Source: a virus
Virus record (IMG/VR): IMGVR_UViG_3300035190_000328
Coordinates: 1-53,058 of that record
DNA length: 53,058 bases
Reading direction: 5' to 3' (one strand)
Shown here: positions 5,492-12,758 of the stretch, piece by piece
Numbering within the stretch: the first letter of the stretch is position 1
Layout: every line of letters begins with the position of its first letter
The notes under the pieces: generated by a model
The model's input: the letters and a program-made list of their open reading frames with translations, nothing else
Databases searched by the model: none
Told to the model about the DNA's origin: nothing
Made by a program: the position numbers and the translations under genes

Positions 5492-5857
5492 ATGAATTTT
5501 TCAAAAAACACACTAACAGGTAATATGGAAGCTAATTTAGGAGGTAAACTTATCTCAATTAGCTCTGAAGTTCGTACTAATAAAAATGGTACTGATTATC
5601 GTTTAGCTAACATAGAAATAGTTAAAGCTGATGGTAAAAAAGCAGTAGTAACATCTATTGTATATGAGAAAAACTTCTCTTATGGTATGCAAGTAGGCCA
5701 AACCTATTTAACTACTGCTACATTAACTCCTAATGGCCCTAGTCCAGTATTATTTACTACTAGCCATCTTCCAGCTAATGAAGTTATAACTGCTGAAGAC
5801 TTAGGTTTTATAGCTGTTAATGCTGAAAATGTAGATGCTGGTAAAGTAACTGCATAA
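5492..5857 (+). CDS. putative OB-fold protein, 121 aa
   Basis: Predominantly beta: GGKLISISSEVRTNKNGTDYRLANIEIVKADGKKAVV and VGQTYLTTATLTPNGP look like successive strands of a small barrel of the kind seen in single-strand DNA-binding proteins. There is no acidic C-terminal tip (it ends DAGKVTA). It is expressed as a unit with its own terminator at 5884-5939, and its codon choice suggests good expression. The OB-fold and SSB-like role are inference from strand pattern only. Confidence 0.6.
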   Translation: MNFSKNTLTGNMEANLGGKLISISSEVRTNKNGTDYRLANIEIVKADGKKAVVTSIVYEKNFSYGMQVGQTYLTTATLTPNGPSPVLFTTSHLPANEVITAEDLGFIAVNAENVDAGKVTA

Positions 5858-5883
5858 TTATAATTAAATAAAATATAAACTAC

Positions 5884-5939
5884 AAAGCCCTCAAGTTTAA
5901 TCCTTTATGTGGATTTAGGAGTTTAAAGAGGGCTTTTTA
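5884..5939 (+). terminator. Rho-independent terminator with long stem
   Basis: AAAGCCCTC (from 5884) pairs with GAGGGCTTT, followed by TTTTTAA at 5934-5939. An inner AATCC/GGATT pairing extends the structure. It lies 27 nt after the 5492-5857 stop and just before the next start at 5952. Confidence 0.8.
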
Positions 5940-5951
5940 ATACATAAGGTT

Positions 5952-7529
5952 ATGAAAGTAACAAAAGATAATGCCGTAGTAGGCTTAAAAGTAGTATTAG
6001 ATAAAGATTCTCAATTTGCAGGTCAGGGAATAGGTGCTGAGTATGGTGTAATTGTTGATGATGAAACCCATTTTCCTGCTACACCTAACTATCTTTGGGT
6101 GCAAGTAAATTGGATAAGAGCAGATGGTACCTCTATTAGTACTGATTATTATAGAATAGGAGATGATGGCGAATTTGATTTAAATGTATATGAAGTTATT
6201 CCAGAATATGTAGAATGTATTAAAACTAATACTGATTGTTTTATAGCTGGTAAGATTTATAAAGTAAATTCTAATGGTACTTTAACTACAGAACAAGAGT
6301 ATGAATGTATGGACATATTTGAAGTAGGTAAAGATTACTATGGCGTTTATGGGTTTAAAATCTCTGATAAAGCTTCATTTGATGCTCAACAAAACCCTAA
6401 AGAAACTTTAGTTGGTAGATATTTAAAAGCTTTAGTTAATAATCCTGTATCTATAAGTATGGATATAGGAGAATATTTACTTATAACTAAGTATAATCAT
6501 CAGGGTAATACATACAATGTAACTAGAGTTAGAGATAATCATACGGGATTTGGTATTGAAGTATCTGATTTACCTAAGTTTGAAGTAATGCCAATTGGAT
6601 TTAATCTAACTGAAGTTAAAGAAGAGCCTATTGAAGAAGGTTGGTGTATTAAAATAACTTCTGAAAATCAAGACTTGGTGAAGAAATGGTTTTTAGAAAA
6701 AGGTTATGAATCTGGACATTGCTATTCAATTGGAGCATATTATGGAGAACTACATAAAAAAGGTAGGAGTGATAGTTTTAGCTCTTTTGCTAAAGAACTT
6801 ACTTTAGATGAATTTAAAAGGTTAGTGTTGAAAGAAAATATTACTTCTATAGATTTATTAGAAGAAGCTAAACAACGTTATCCAATAGGTACTAAGTTTT
6901 ATCCTGCTCATTTAAGTCAGAGAAAGCAACATTGTATTGTTACAAGCACTAATTTTAAAATTAGTGATACTTGTGTGTATCAAGTAACAGATAGTGGAAG
7001 TTTATATGATAATAGTAGAAATTCTAAGTACGGAAATACTACTTACAATAGATGTGTTTATGAAAATGGTAAATGGGCTGAAATAATTGAAGAACCTAAA
7101 ACTAATACTACAGAAGAATTTAAAGTAGGAGATTGGGTTGTACCATTAAATGATGATGCTTATCATGATAGAAATATTGGTGAAGCTTATCAGATTGAAA
7201 CTCTTGATGGTAGTACAGCAGTTCGTATGTTTAATAGAGAGCTTAAATACGATGGAAATGGTTGGATAGAAATAAAAGACCTGCGTAAAGCAACTCCAGA
7301 AGAAATAGCTAAAGTTCAAGGTTATAAAGTTACAGATACTTATTTTAAGTATAGACAACAACCGTATTCAGAATTTATTAAAAATCCAGAAGAATATCCT
7401 ATTTTTGTAGAGCCTAAAAAGCAAAAGTATCAGTTTAGTGAAGTAGAGTATTTAGCTAAACCAATTAATCAACAATTAGATTTACCAATAGTTAAAAAGT
7501 ACAAAAAGAAATCAATAATCAATTTATAA
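5952..7529 (+). CDS. large multi-module accessory protein, 525 aa
   Basis: Built from repeated small beta-rich modules. Recurrent elements are a KVGDWV/AGKIYKV strand, a variable insert, and an ENGKWAEIIEEP-type ending followed by an acidic linker. The module around residues 310-380 (YPIGTKFYPAH... CVYENGKWAEI) matches the one in the 10024-10737 protein (YPVGAKYKR... VWKDGKWAEL). A C-terminal PEEIAKVQGYKV segment and a basic tail (KKYKKKSIINL) follow. Such modular proteins are common in Bacteroidota phages without known function. No enzyme motif, signal peptide or membrane segment is visible. Confidence 0.75.
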   Translation: MKVTKDNAVVGLKVVLDKDSQFAGQGIGAEYGVIVDDETHFPATPNYLWVQVNWIRADGTSISTDYYRIGDDGEFDLNVYEVIPEYVECIKTNTDCFIAGKIYKVNSNGTLTTEQEYECMDIFEVGKDYYGVYGFKISDKASFDAQQNPKETLVGRYLKALVNNPVSISMDIGEYLLITKYNHQGNTYNVTRVRDNHTGFGIEVSDLPKFEVMPIGFNLTEVKEEPIEEGWCIKITSENQDLVKKWFLEKGYESGHCYSIGAYYGELHKKGRSDSFSSFAKELTLDEFKRLVLKENITSIDLLEEAKQRYPIGTKFYPAHLSQRKQHCIVTSTNFKISDTCVYQVTDSGSLYDNSRNSKYGNTTYNRCVYENGKWAEIIEEPKTNTTEEFKVGDWVVPLNDDAYHDRNIGEAYQIETLDGSTAVRMFNRELKYDGNGWIEIKDLRKATPEEIAKVQGYKVTDTYFKYRQQPYSEFIKNPEEYPIFVEPKKQKYQFSEVEYLAKPINQQLDLPIVKKYKKKSIINL

Positions 7530-7539
7530 GCAACAAACA

Positions 7540-7923
7540 ATGAAAAAATCAAATTTAAAAGACCGTGTATTAGCCTTTCTTAAAGGTGGTGATGAAGCTA
7601 AATTAGCTCGTTTTGAAGGTAAGTTAGATAAACATCTGGCTAAACAAATTTCTATGCGTGAAGATCAAATTGAAACTCTTGAAGAGAAGATTGTTGATGC
7701 CAAAGAAGATCTTAACGAAACAATCCTTAATGTAAATCCTGATAGTGTAAACACTACAGAAGGTGCAGAAAGTTATTGTGTTACTTACCTAAAACAAGTG
7801 CGTGCTAAACGTAATGTAATCTTGGGTTATGAAAACCAGATTGCAGCTTTGCAAGAAGAAATTGCAGAGTTTAAGGCTGATGAAGCAGCAATTTATTCAG
7901 TTCCTGCTGAAAAGAAAGCTTAA
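7540..7923 (+). CDS. coiled-coil protein, 127 aa
   Basis: Two long heptad-like stretches (about residues 25-60, KLDKHLAKQISMREDQIETLEEKIVDAKEDL, and 85-118, VRAKRNVILGYENQIAALQEEIAEFKAD) joined by a short linker. This suggests a helical hairpin or dimer. The N-terminus is basic. A gene-sized gap structure (13-bp stem) follows. A scaffold or structural role is possible but unproven. Confidence 0.65.
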   Translation: MKKSNLKDRVLAFLKGGDEAKLARFEGKLDKHLAKQISMREDQIETLEEKIVDAKEDLNETILNVNPDSVNTTEGAESYCVTYLKQVRAKRNVILGYENQIAALQEEIAEFKADEAAIYSVPAEKKA

Positions 7924-7934
7924 TTAAAAACTAT

Positions 7935-8030
7935 AAAGCAAGCCAAGCTGAGAAATTATTTACTAACAAAAACAGTTACTGCACACTGTAGGTATTTAAC
8001 TGATTAGATGGTACTTGGCTTGCTTTTTAT
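7935..8030 (+). terminator. 13-bp stem with 66-nt insert ending in a T-run
   Basis: AAAGCAAGCCAAG (7935-7947) pairs perfectly with CTTGGCTTGCTTT (8014-8026) and runs into TTTTTAT. The pairing and U-tract fit a terminator, but the 66-nt loop is far longer than usual and itself contains complementary segments (ACAGTTACTGCACACTGT). It may be a small structured RNA that also terminates transcription. Confidence 0.6.
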
Positions 8031-8039
8031 ATTATTATT

Positions 8040-8240
8040 ATGAACAAACTTACTAGGTATAAAAGACAATTACATAAAAAGTTACAAGTTCTATTAAATA
8101 GAGATTTAAAAGAAGTAACTACTGATGAAGATAAAGCTGAAATATATGGGCATTATAATTATGTTAAAAATACAATTAATATAATACAAAAAAAATCTAT
8201 AAAATATATTACAAACTTAGATGTTTGCAATGTAGATTAA
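8040..8240 (+). CDS. hypothetical protein, 66 aa
   Basis: Lysine-rich helical protein (NKLTRYKRQLHKKLQVLLNRDLKEVTTDEDKAEIYGHYNYVKNTINIIQKK). It begins right after the terminator stem and ends before another terminator at 8276-8303, so it forms a one-gene unit. No family recognised. Confidence 0.6.
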   Translation: MNKLTRYKRQLHKKLQVLLNRDLKEVTTDEDKAEIYGHYNYVKNTINIIQKKSIKYITNLDVCNVD

Positions 8241-8275
8241 AAACATCAAATTATTATTAGATTTAAGTAAATATG

Positions 8276-8303
8276 ATACAGGTTAGATGTTCCTGTATTT
8301 TTT
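8276..8303 (+). terminator. Rho-independent terminator
   Basis: ATACAGG (8276-8282) pairs with CCTGTAT (8292-8298) around a 9-nt loop, followed by TTTTT. It lies between the 8040-8240 gene and the kinase gene. Confidence 0.75.
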
Positions 8304-8315
8304 ATATAAAAAATT

Positions 8316-8858
8316 ATGATTATAATAGCACTAAAAGCTAAAAATGGTGCAGGTAAAACTACTGTAGCTACCATGCTATCTAAGAAATTAGATGAAAAAG
8401 GTATTAGTAATAAAGTATTATCTTTTGCAGAACCTTTGAAGAAGATAGTAGATAAAGCATTTTTTCCTAAAAAATCTCCTCTTAATTGGGAGAATAGAGA
8501 TGAAAAAGAAGTTGGTAGAAATTTATTAGAAACTACTGCTGATGCTATAAAATCTAGTTTCAGCTTCAATCCTTTTGGACAACAAATGTTAAATCAATTA
8601 ACTATCTTTGATACTAATAATTTATATGATCCAAATAGTGTAGCTATTATATCAGATTTAAGATTTGAAGATGAGTATAGTGGATTACAAAATTGGTTAT
8701 CATCAGATGATGAATTATTTGTATTAGAAATACAAAATGTTTTAACTGATAACAACCCACCAGAGTATGATGAATTGTTGATAAAAGCAGACAAAACACT
8801 TATCTTTGGAAAAGATATTGAAGTACAATTGGATTCTCTTATTAAAGAGATACTTTAA
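8316..8858 (+). CDS. deoxynucleoside monophosphate kinase-like protein, 180 aa
   Basis: Probably phosphorylates dNMPs to supply DNA synthesis. A Walker A motif sits at the N-terminus (residues 8-15, AKNGAGKT, then T), preceded by the strand MIIIALK. A DLRFEDEYSGL segment (around residue 113) matches the D(V/L)RF-N/D-E block of phage dNMP kinases and carries acidic residues for the base or Mg site. The AEPLKKIVDKAF segment after the P-loop is also typical of the family. The length is slightly short of T4 gp1-type enzymes (about 240 aa). The ATG follows an A-rich leader, and a tRNA-Arg gene lies 14 nt downstream. Confidence 0.8.
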   Translation: MIIIALKAKNGAGKTTVATMLSKKLDEKGISNKVLSFAEPLKKIVDKAFFPKKSPLNWENRDEKEVGRNLLETTADAIKSSFSFNPFGQQMLNQLTIFDTNNLYDPNSVAIISDLRFEDEYSGLQNWLSSDDELFVLEIQNVLTDNNPPEYDELLIKADKTLIFGKDIEVQLDSLIKEIL

Positions 8859-8872
8859 GTAATATAAGGTAA

Positions 8873-8945
8873 CTTCCTGTAGTTCAATTGGATAGAATAT
8901 GGGATTTCTAATCCTATGATAGAGGATCGTAGCCTCTCAGGAAGA
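8873..8945 (+). tRNA. tRNA-Arg (anticodon TCT)
   Basis: Full cloverleaf: acceptor CTTCCTG (8873-8879) with CAGGAAG (8938-8944), discriminator A8945. The D arm has GG in the loop. Anticodon stem TGGGA/TCCTA encloses loop TTTCTAA with anticodon TCT at 8907-8909. T stem is AGAGG/CCTCT with a somewhat unusual loop (ATCGTAG). CCA is not encoded. It reads AGA, the dominant arginine codon in this AT-rich genome, so it likely supports translation of phage mRNA. Confidence 0.9.
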
Positions 8946-8949
8946 CTAA

Positions 8950-9090
8950 TAATCAAAGAAAAACTGCAACACTAAGAATTTTATTTCTTACTAACTATAT
9001 CCAGTTTGTATTCTTTGAGCATTAAAACAGGGTGCATATTGACAGTTCTTTAACCTGTTTAATAATTCCTTATGTGAAACTGGAATTACC
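8950..9090 (+). ncRNA. structured gene-free segment after the tRNA
   Basis: ATCAAAGAA...AAACTG (about 8951-8965) pairs with CAGTTT...TTCTTTGA (about 9002-9018). AAACAGG (about 9025-9032) pairs with CCTGTTT, and AATTCC (about 9064) with GGAATT. No ORF crosses it. It may be the 3' part of the tRNA transcript or a separate small RNA resembling those at 0.7-3.4 kb. Confidence 0.4.
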
Positions 9091-9093
9091 AAT

Positions 9094-9126
9094 AACTTCT
9101 ATAAGATGTACTATAGAAGTTTTTTA
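9094..9126 (+). terminator. Rho-independent terminator
   Basis: AACTTCTATA (9094-9103) pairs perfectly with TATAGAAGTT (9112-9121) around an 8-nt loop and continues into TTTTTAATTT. It closes the kinase/tRNA transcription unit 12 nt before the next gene. Confidence 0.8.
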
Positions 9127-9137
9127 ATTTATGAATT

Positions 9138-9485
9138 ATGAATTTAAAAGAATATAAATACACTACTAAACATAAAAAAGGTATAACAGATTTAATTCCT
9201 ATTTATGCTTTTATAGGTAATTCTCAAGGAGATACTTCTGCTACTAATAGTGTAGAAGAATATAAAAATTCTAATGGTTGGTTATCTTATGCTTTTGATA
9301 AAAGTATTGATTGTAATGATCAGGAAGCTATAAATAAAGAAAGTTTAAGGAGACAAGAAGAAAATGAAATTACTATAAAAGAACTAAAAGATTCAGGAGA
9401 ATATGGTAAAGAATATGAAAGTACTATTACTATATTAATGAATAACAGACCATTCTTTGATAATCCTGAACTATTTAAAGAATAA
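9138..9485 (+). CDS. hypothetical protein, 115 aa
   Basis: Polar, Asn/Glu/Lys-rich protein without membrane segments (NLKEYKYTTKHKKGITDLIPIYAFIGNSQGD... RPFFDNPELFKE). First gene after the terminator at 9094-9126. It is followed after 3 nt by a small membrane-protein gene, so the pair is probably cotranscribed. Family not recognised. Confidence 0.6.
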   Translation: MNLKEYKYTTKHKKGITDLIPIYAFIGNSQGDTSATNSVEEYKNSNGWLSYAFDKSIDCNDQEAINKESLRRQEENEITIKELKDSGEYGKEYESTITILMNNRPFFDNPELFKE

Positions 9486-9488
9486 GTT

Positions 9489-9680
9489 ATGAAATTACTA
9501 TTAATAATAACAGCTATTATATGTTACACTATAGTAAGAGGAGTATGGTTTCATTCTTTGAGTTTAAATTCTCAAGGATATAAAGCTGAAAGATACTTAT
9601 TGAAACATAAGAAAGAAGCTAAAAGATTAGTAATATTAGTAATATTATTAGGAATAGTAGTATTATATTTATTACTTTAA
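9489..9680 (+). CDS. small membrane protein, 63 aa
   Basis: Two hydrophobic helices, residues 2-15 (KLLLIITAIICYTIV) and 47-63 (RLVILVILLGIVVLYLLL), separated by a basic loop (YKAERYLLKHKKEAKR). Probably a two-pass inner-membrane hairpin. Immediately downstream of the 9138 gene. No holin signature is seen beyond size and topology. Confidence 0.6.
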   Translation: MKLLLIITAIICYTIVRGVWFHSLSLNSQGYKAERYLLKHKKEAKRLVILVILLGIVVLYLLL

Positions 9681-9707
9681 GCACAAACTATCTAAAACCA
9701 AGTAACA

Positions 9708-10013
9708 ATGAAAATACATTGCAACAACTACCAAGCACTTAAAGCCGATAACACCTTGTTAAAAGAAGTAAACGAAGCCCAGATATTTACTATTGAAAAG
9801 TATCAAGAGGAGAATGAAAGTTTAACCACCCAGTTAGCAAAAGCCAATTCCGATAAGGAGAAACTAGGGGGTTGTTTAAAAATAAGACTTGATGAACTGA
9901 CAGAGGTCATCGAGTTTAATAGAAACGGTAATTGCGAAGAAATACTACTGCTGCAATTGTCGGAGGCAAAGAAAATACAAAATTTACTAACCGATTGCGG
10001 AATAACCCTTTAA
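9708..10013 (+). CDS. coiled-coil protein, 101 aa
   Basis: Long amphipathic helix with heptad spacing (ALKADNTLLKEVNEAQIFTIEKYQEENESLTTQLAKANSDKEKL). It is the first gene of a block with clearly higher GC and more GCC, CCC and CGA codons than neighbours (about 42% GC in its first 60 nt, against under 30% around it). That base composition suggests recent acquisition. Function unknown. Confidence 0.65.
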   Translation: MKIHCNNYQALKADNTLLKEVNEAQIFTIEKYQEENESLTTQLAKANSDKEKLGGCLKIRLDELTEVIEFNRNGNCEEILLLQLSEAKKIQNLLTDCGITL

Positions 10014-10023
10014 AACAAACACC

Positions 10024-10737
10024 ATGACACTAAGTAACGAAGATAAAGCCTTAATTAAGGAAACAAGCGATTTGCTTAACCAGCTAAAGCCGCTATTAAA
10101 CAAAGTAGACAAATTTATTACTAATGAATGTTATCAGCCTATTGATACAACAGAGGGTGAGCAAGGACAGGGCAAAGAGTGGAAACCTAAAGTTGGGGAG
10201 TGGTTTAAAAGCAAGTTTGGACATCTGTATTTGTGCGATAGATTAGAGAGCGGAGTAATATTTGGCGAAAACCAAAATGGAATACTTTATGCTATGGACT
10301 ATTGTTTTCCAACTACTAAACCATTGCCCGAAGAAATCCAAGCCCACTTAGTAGCCATAGCAGAGAATAAATATCCTGTTGGGGCTAAATATAAAAGAAT
10401 GGGTAGTTTAGAAATTATAGGCGAAATAAAAACCAATGAGTTTATCTATTTACCCGAAAAAAATGCACTAACTGAAAAAACTGGGTATACTGTTTGGAAA
10501 GATGGCAAATGGGCAGAGTTAGCACCAATTGAAACAGAGCAGAGGTGGAAGCCAAAATATGATGATAGATATTGGTTTGTAACAATAGCGGGTGATGTTA
10601 TAGTAGCAAGCTACCCCTGCAAAGATACAGCCTTAGACAAAAAGTATTATAACTCTGGCAACTGCTTTGAAACAAAAGAAGCCGCCCAAAAAGCAGCCGA
10701 AGCCATTAAGCAATATTTAAGTACTAACAAGTTTTAA
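10024..10737 (+). CDS. multi-module phage accessory protein, 237 aa
   Basis: N-terminal helix, then a WKPKVGEWFKSKFGHLYLCDRL module (residues about 57-110), a YPVGAKYKR... VWKDGKWAEL module (about 118-165) and a C-terminal YWFVTIAGDVI... SGNCFETKEAAQKAAEAIKQ module. The last resembles a widespread phage domain ending in GNxFxTxEEAxxAxExIK. The middle module is shared with the 5952-7529 protein. GC-rich codon use marks it as part of the foreign-looking cassette. No enzymatic motif; function unknown. Confidence 0.75.
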   Translation: MTLSNEDKALIKETSDLLNQLKPLLNKVDKFITNECYQPIDTTEGEQGQGKEWKPKVGEWFKSKFGHLYLCDRLESGVIFGENQNGILYAMDYCFPTTKPLPEEIQAHLVAIAENKYPVGAKYKRMGSLEIIGEIKTNEFIYLPEKNALTEKTGYTVWKDGKWAELAPIETEQRWKPKYDDRYWFVTIAGDVIVASYPCKDTALDKKYYNSGNCFETKEAAQKAAEAIKQYLSTNKF

Positions 10738-10760
10738 ACAAAGTAATTTAAAATAGAAAG

Positions 10761-11000
10761 ATGAAAATATTAAACAAAACAGAACAGATAAACAAACGCT
10801 GCGAAGAAATAGAAGAAATTATTCAAATAGCTATAAAAGAACGAGGAGAAATTTTTAGGCAATGCCACTCTGAAAAAAACAAATTGTTCAAAAACCAAAA
10901 AGTAATTAATTACTTATCAGACAAGCAAGAAAGTATGCAAAAGGTTGTAAATGCTCTTGTTTCTTATAAAAATGAGCTAAAAGAGCAAATAACAGACTAA
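10761..11000 (+). CDS. hypothetical helical protein, 79 aa
   Basis: Almost wholly helical and charged (NKTEQINKRCEEIEEIIQIAIKERGEIFRQCHSEKNKLFKNQK... VNALVSYKNELKEQITD), probably a coiled coil. It lies inside the higher-GC cassette. No family recognised. Confidence 0.6.
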   Translation: MKILNKTEQINKRCEEIEEIIQIAIKERGEIFRQCHSEKNKLFKNQKVINYLSDKQESMQKVVNALVSYKNELKEQITD

Positions 11001-11025
11001 CCCACCTAAACAAAGCATAAACAAC

Positions 11026-11274
11026 ATGGGAAACCCATTATTAGAAGTACTCACAACATCTCCAAACAGAGTGTATGATGTTACAGATAATTACCTAAGA
11101 AATGTAGCTATTGAAGATTTTAAAGCCCACATCTTAGACCTGTTAGAAAGGCAAAGAGAGAAATGCCACGAAAACGCATTTATTGTTAATGAAGGTACTT
11201 ATGGTTCTGACGGACAAAGTATGGAATACTATGTTGTTGACAGAGATAGCATACTTAATGCCAAATTATTTTAA
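11026..11274 (+). CDS. hypothetical protein, 82 aa
   Basis: Contains a helical segment (NYLRNVAIEDFKAHILDLLERQREKCHENAFIV) followed by a Tyr/Gly-rich beta part (EGTYGSDGQSMEYYVVDRDSI). It belongs to the higher-GC cassette and is evenly spaced from its neighbours (about 20-25 nt gaps). Family not recognised. Confidence 0.6.
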   Translation: MGNPLLEVLTTSPNRVYDVTDNYLRNVAIEDFKAHILDLLERQREKCHENAFIVNEGTYGSDGQSMEYYVVDRDSILNAKLF

Positions 11275-11292
11275 CCACCAAATCTAACTAAC

Positions 11293-11577
11293 ATGGAAAC
11301 AGCGTTACAGGAATTGATAAAAGAATTGACTATTGAATTACGAAGCAAGTACGATTATCTTCTTCTTACTATAACAAGCAGGGAAGAACACAAAACACAC
11401 GGCGAGATTTTTGCTTTAAATGCGGCTATAATTTCAGCTAAGGCCAAACTCCCCAAAGAGCGTGAGCAGATGAAAAAAGCAAGGGAAAACGGATTTGTTA
11501 ACGGTGTATCGCATGAAAGACACAACTATGTATTTCAAGATTTTGAACAATATTACGAAACCAACTTTAACAAATAA
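11293..11577 (+). CDS. hypothetical helical protein, 94 aa
   Basis: Helical protein with a C-terminal block KKARENGFVNGVSHERHNYVFQDFEQYYETNFNK, which recalls short phage proteins ending in FDxYYxxxF. The His/Arg-rich segment might bind metal or nucleic acid, but this is not shown. Last clearly GC-shifted gene of the cassette. The overlapping frame from 11495 is not used: its real ATG is at 11582. Confidence 0.6.
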   Translation: METALQELIKELTIELRSKYDYLLLTITSREEHKTHGEIFALNAAIISAKAKLPKEREQMKKARENGFVNGVSHERHNYVFQDFEQYYETNFNK

Positions 11578-11581
11578 GGAG

Positions 11582-11782
11582 ATGAAACTAACAGAAATAA
11601 TACTAACTGCTATTGTATTTGTAATTTATGCATGGTGTATAAGACCATTAGCTAATAGGGGCAAAAAAATAAAACCCACATACATATTTCCTATAATTAT
11701 ATACCTAATTTGCCTACCTGTTATTGTAATATACAGAACAGTTTATGCTATAATAGAAGCTAATTTTAAACCATTAGATTAA
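11582..11782 (+). CDS. small membrane protein, 66 aa
   Basis: Start chosen at ATG 11582 because AAGGAG, an unusually good Shine-Dalgarno for this genome, lies just upstream at 11575-11581 and because the upstream part of the frame overlaps the previous gene. Two hydrophobic helices (IILTAIVFVIYAW and YIFPIIIYLICLPVIVIY) flank a basic loop (RPLANRGKKIK). Two-pass membrane protein, function unknown. Confidence 0.6.
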   Translation: MKLTEIILTAIVFVIYAWCIRPLANRGKKIKPTYIFPIIIYLICLPVIVIYRTVYAIIEANFKPLD

Positions 11783-11784
11783 CA

Positions 11785-12033
11785 ATGCAAGCAATAGAAC
11801 TAATAGATATAATAGCCCCTGAACACAGCAGAACAAGTTGTTCAGATGATAACCTATCTAATGGGTTTTACCACAAGTCTGGTAATGAATGGGAAGAGGG
11901 ATATACGGTAATTAGCAATGAGTATTATTACAGATGTAGTAGGTGCGCTCTGTTGGAATTAGCCAATGGTAGAAGTATTGATACTGATAAGGTAATAGAC
12001 GGGATTAGTATAGATATGATTATAAAACAATGA
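11785..12033 (+). CDS. putative zinc-binding small protein, 82 aa
   Basis: His and Cys residues are spaced as possible metal ligands: PEHSRTSCSDDNLSNGF near the N-terminus and YRCSRCALLELANG near residue 50. The opening (AIELIDIIAPEHSRTSC) and the RCxRC motif look like short phage zinc-ribbon-like proteins. It overlaps the next micro-ORF by ATGA. Confidence 0.6.
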   Translation: MQAIELIDIIAPEHSRTSCSDDNLSNGFYHKSGNEWEEGYTVISNEYYYRCSRCALLELANGRSIDTDKVIDGISIDMIIKQ

Positions 12034-12113
12034 AAATACTACTACTAGGTGCTTGTATATTTATATTTGTAGTATTACCTACAATATTAATAATCTTAAA
12101 AGAAGAAAAATGA
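12030..12113 (+). CDS. 27-aa membrane microprotein
   Basis: ATG 12030 overlaps the preceding TGA (ATGA), and its own TGA overlaps the next ATG (12110), an arrangement that strongly suggests translational coupling. The product is a single hydrophobic helix with a basic C-terminal end (starts MKILLLGACIFIFVV, ends KEEK). The Cys at position 9 is not in a lipobox. Confidence 0.55.
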   Translation: MKILLLGACIFIFVVLPTILIILKEEK

Positions 12114-12289
12114 TAGAGAAAACAACTGAAGAAATACTTAATGCTGTTAAGGAATTAATTGCACATGATAGTACTATAAGTAGTTTAAAAGTACTTATTG
12201 AGAAGAAATTAGAAGATGTTTATGATGCAGGACAATTATCTGGATATAAAGATGGGCAAGACAGTCTTAAAAGTAGTTTAAGGGGATAA
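12110..12289 (+). CDS. hypothetical protein, 59 aa
   Basis: The ATG at 12110 is preferred to upstream starts because it overlaps the TGA of the preceding micro-ORF and the upstream frame would run through that gene. Helical, acidic sequence (EKTTEEILNAVKELIAHDSTISSLKVLIEKKLEDVYDAG... DSLKSSLRG). Probably a small helical bundle. Unknown function. Confidence 0.6.
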   Translation: MIEKTTEEILNAVKELIAHDSTISSLKVLIEKKLEDVYDAGQLSGYKDGQDSLKSSLRG

Positions 12290-12291
12290 TA

Positions 12292-12561
12292 ATGAATAAA
12301 GCAAGAGAAAGAAATTGGTCTAAAGCTAGAGTATCTGGATTAACATTCAATATGTCTAGCTTTACTCCTTCTGAATTATTAATTGTAAGGCAAATACAAG
12401 GCCTTAGAAAGACTTTATTGGAACATTGGGATAAGAATACTGAAGAACATCTTGGAATCAAATTAAAGCCCTTACAATGCGAATGGTGTAGAAAAAGGTT
12501 TAATGGGGAACCATTAGAAGAAGGAAAAAAGTATTACTGTAATAAATGTTTAAAGTTATGA
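12292..12561 (+). CDS. zinc-finger-like protein, 89 aa
   Basis: A basic N-terminal region (NKARERNWSKARVSG) and a central helix precede a C-terminal CEWC-x(18)-CNKC zinc-ribbon-like pair (residues about 68-87), likely one bound zinc. DNA or RNA binding or protein contact is plausible for a gene next to the DNA polymerase operon. Its TGA overlaps the next ATG. Confidence 0.65.
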   Translation: MNKARERNWSKARVSGLTFNMSSFTPSELLIVRQIQGLRKTLLEHWDKNTEEHLGIKLKPLQCEWCRKRFNGEPLEEGKKYYCNKCLKL

Positions 12562-12758
12562 TAGAAAGAACAATAATTGTAATAGTCAGTATAGCTGCTA
12601 TTATATTTGTACCTTATTGGATAGGTAGGTTTGTAATGCGGTCTTGGTTTGCTACTGATGATGCTATATTATCTTGGTCAGCAGGGGCTATAATAGTAGT
12701 CATTTTAGGAACTTTTCTTGCTGCTGCTATACCTTATATAATAAATGGAAGTGTATGA
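12558..12758 (+). CDS. small membrane protein, 66 aa
   Basis: Start at ATG 12558 chosen because it overlaps the preceding TGA; an upstream ATG at 12546 is also possible. Two long hydrophobic segments (IIVIVSIAAIIFVPYWIG and AGAIIVVILGTFLAAAIPYII). Its TGA overlaps the ATG of the DNA polymerase gene at 12755. Confidence 0.6.
   Translation: MIERTIIVIVSIAAIIFVPYWIGRFVMRSWFATDDAILSWSAGAIIVVILGTFLAAAIPYIINGSV

Noticed and set aside
5492-5857. Calling this gene the phage SSB outright
   Set aside because: The OB-like strand pattern is suggestive only, it is far from the replication genes, and the 19096 protein is an equally good candidate.
8246-8794. Minus-strand ORFs over the kinase gene
   Set aside because: They lie opposite a recognisable dNMP kinase and have low-complexity Ser/Ile/Phe composition with no start context.
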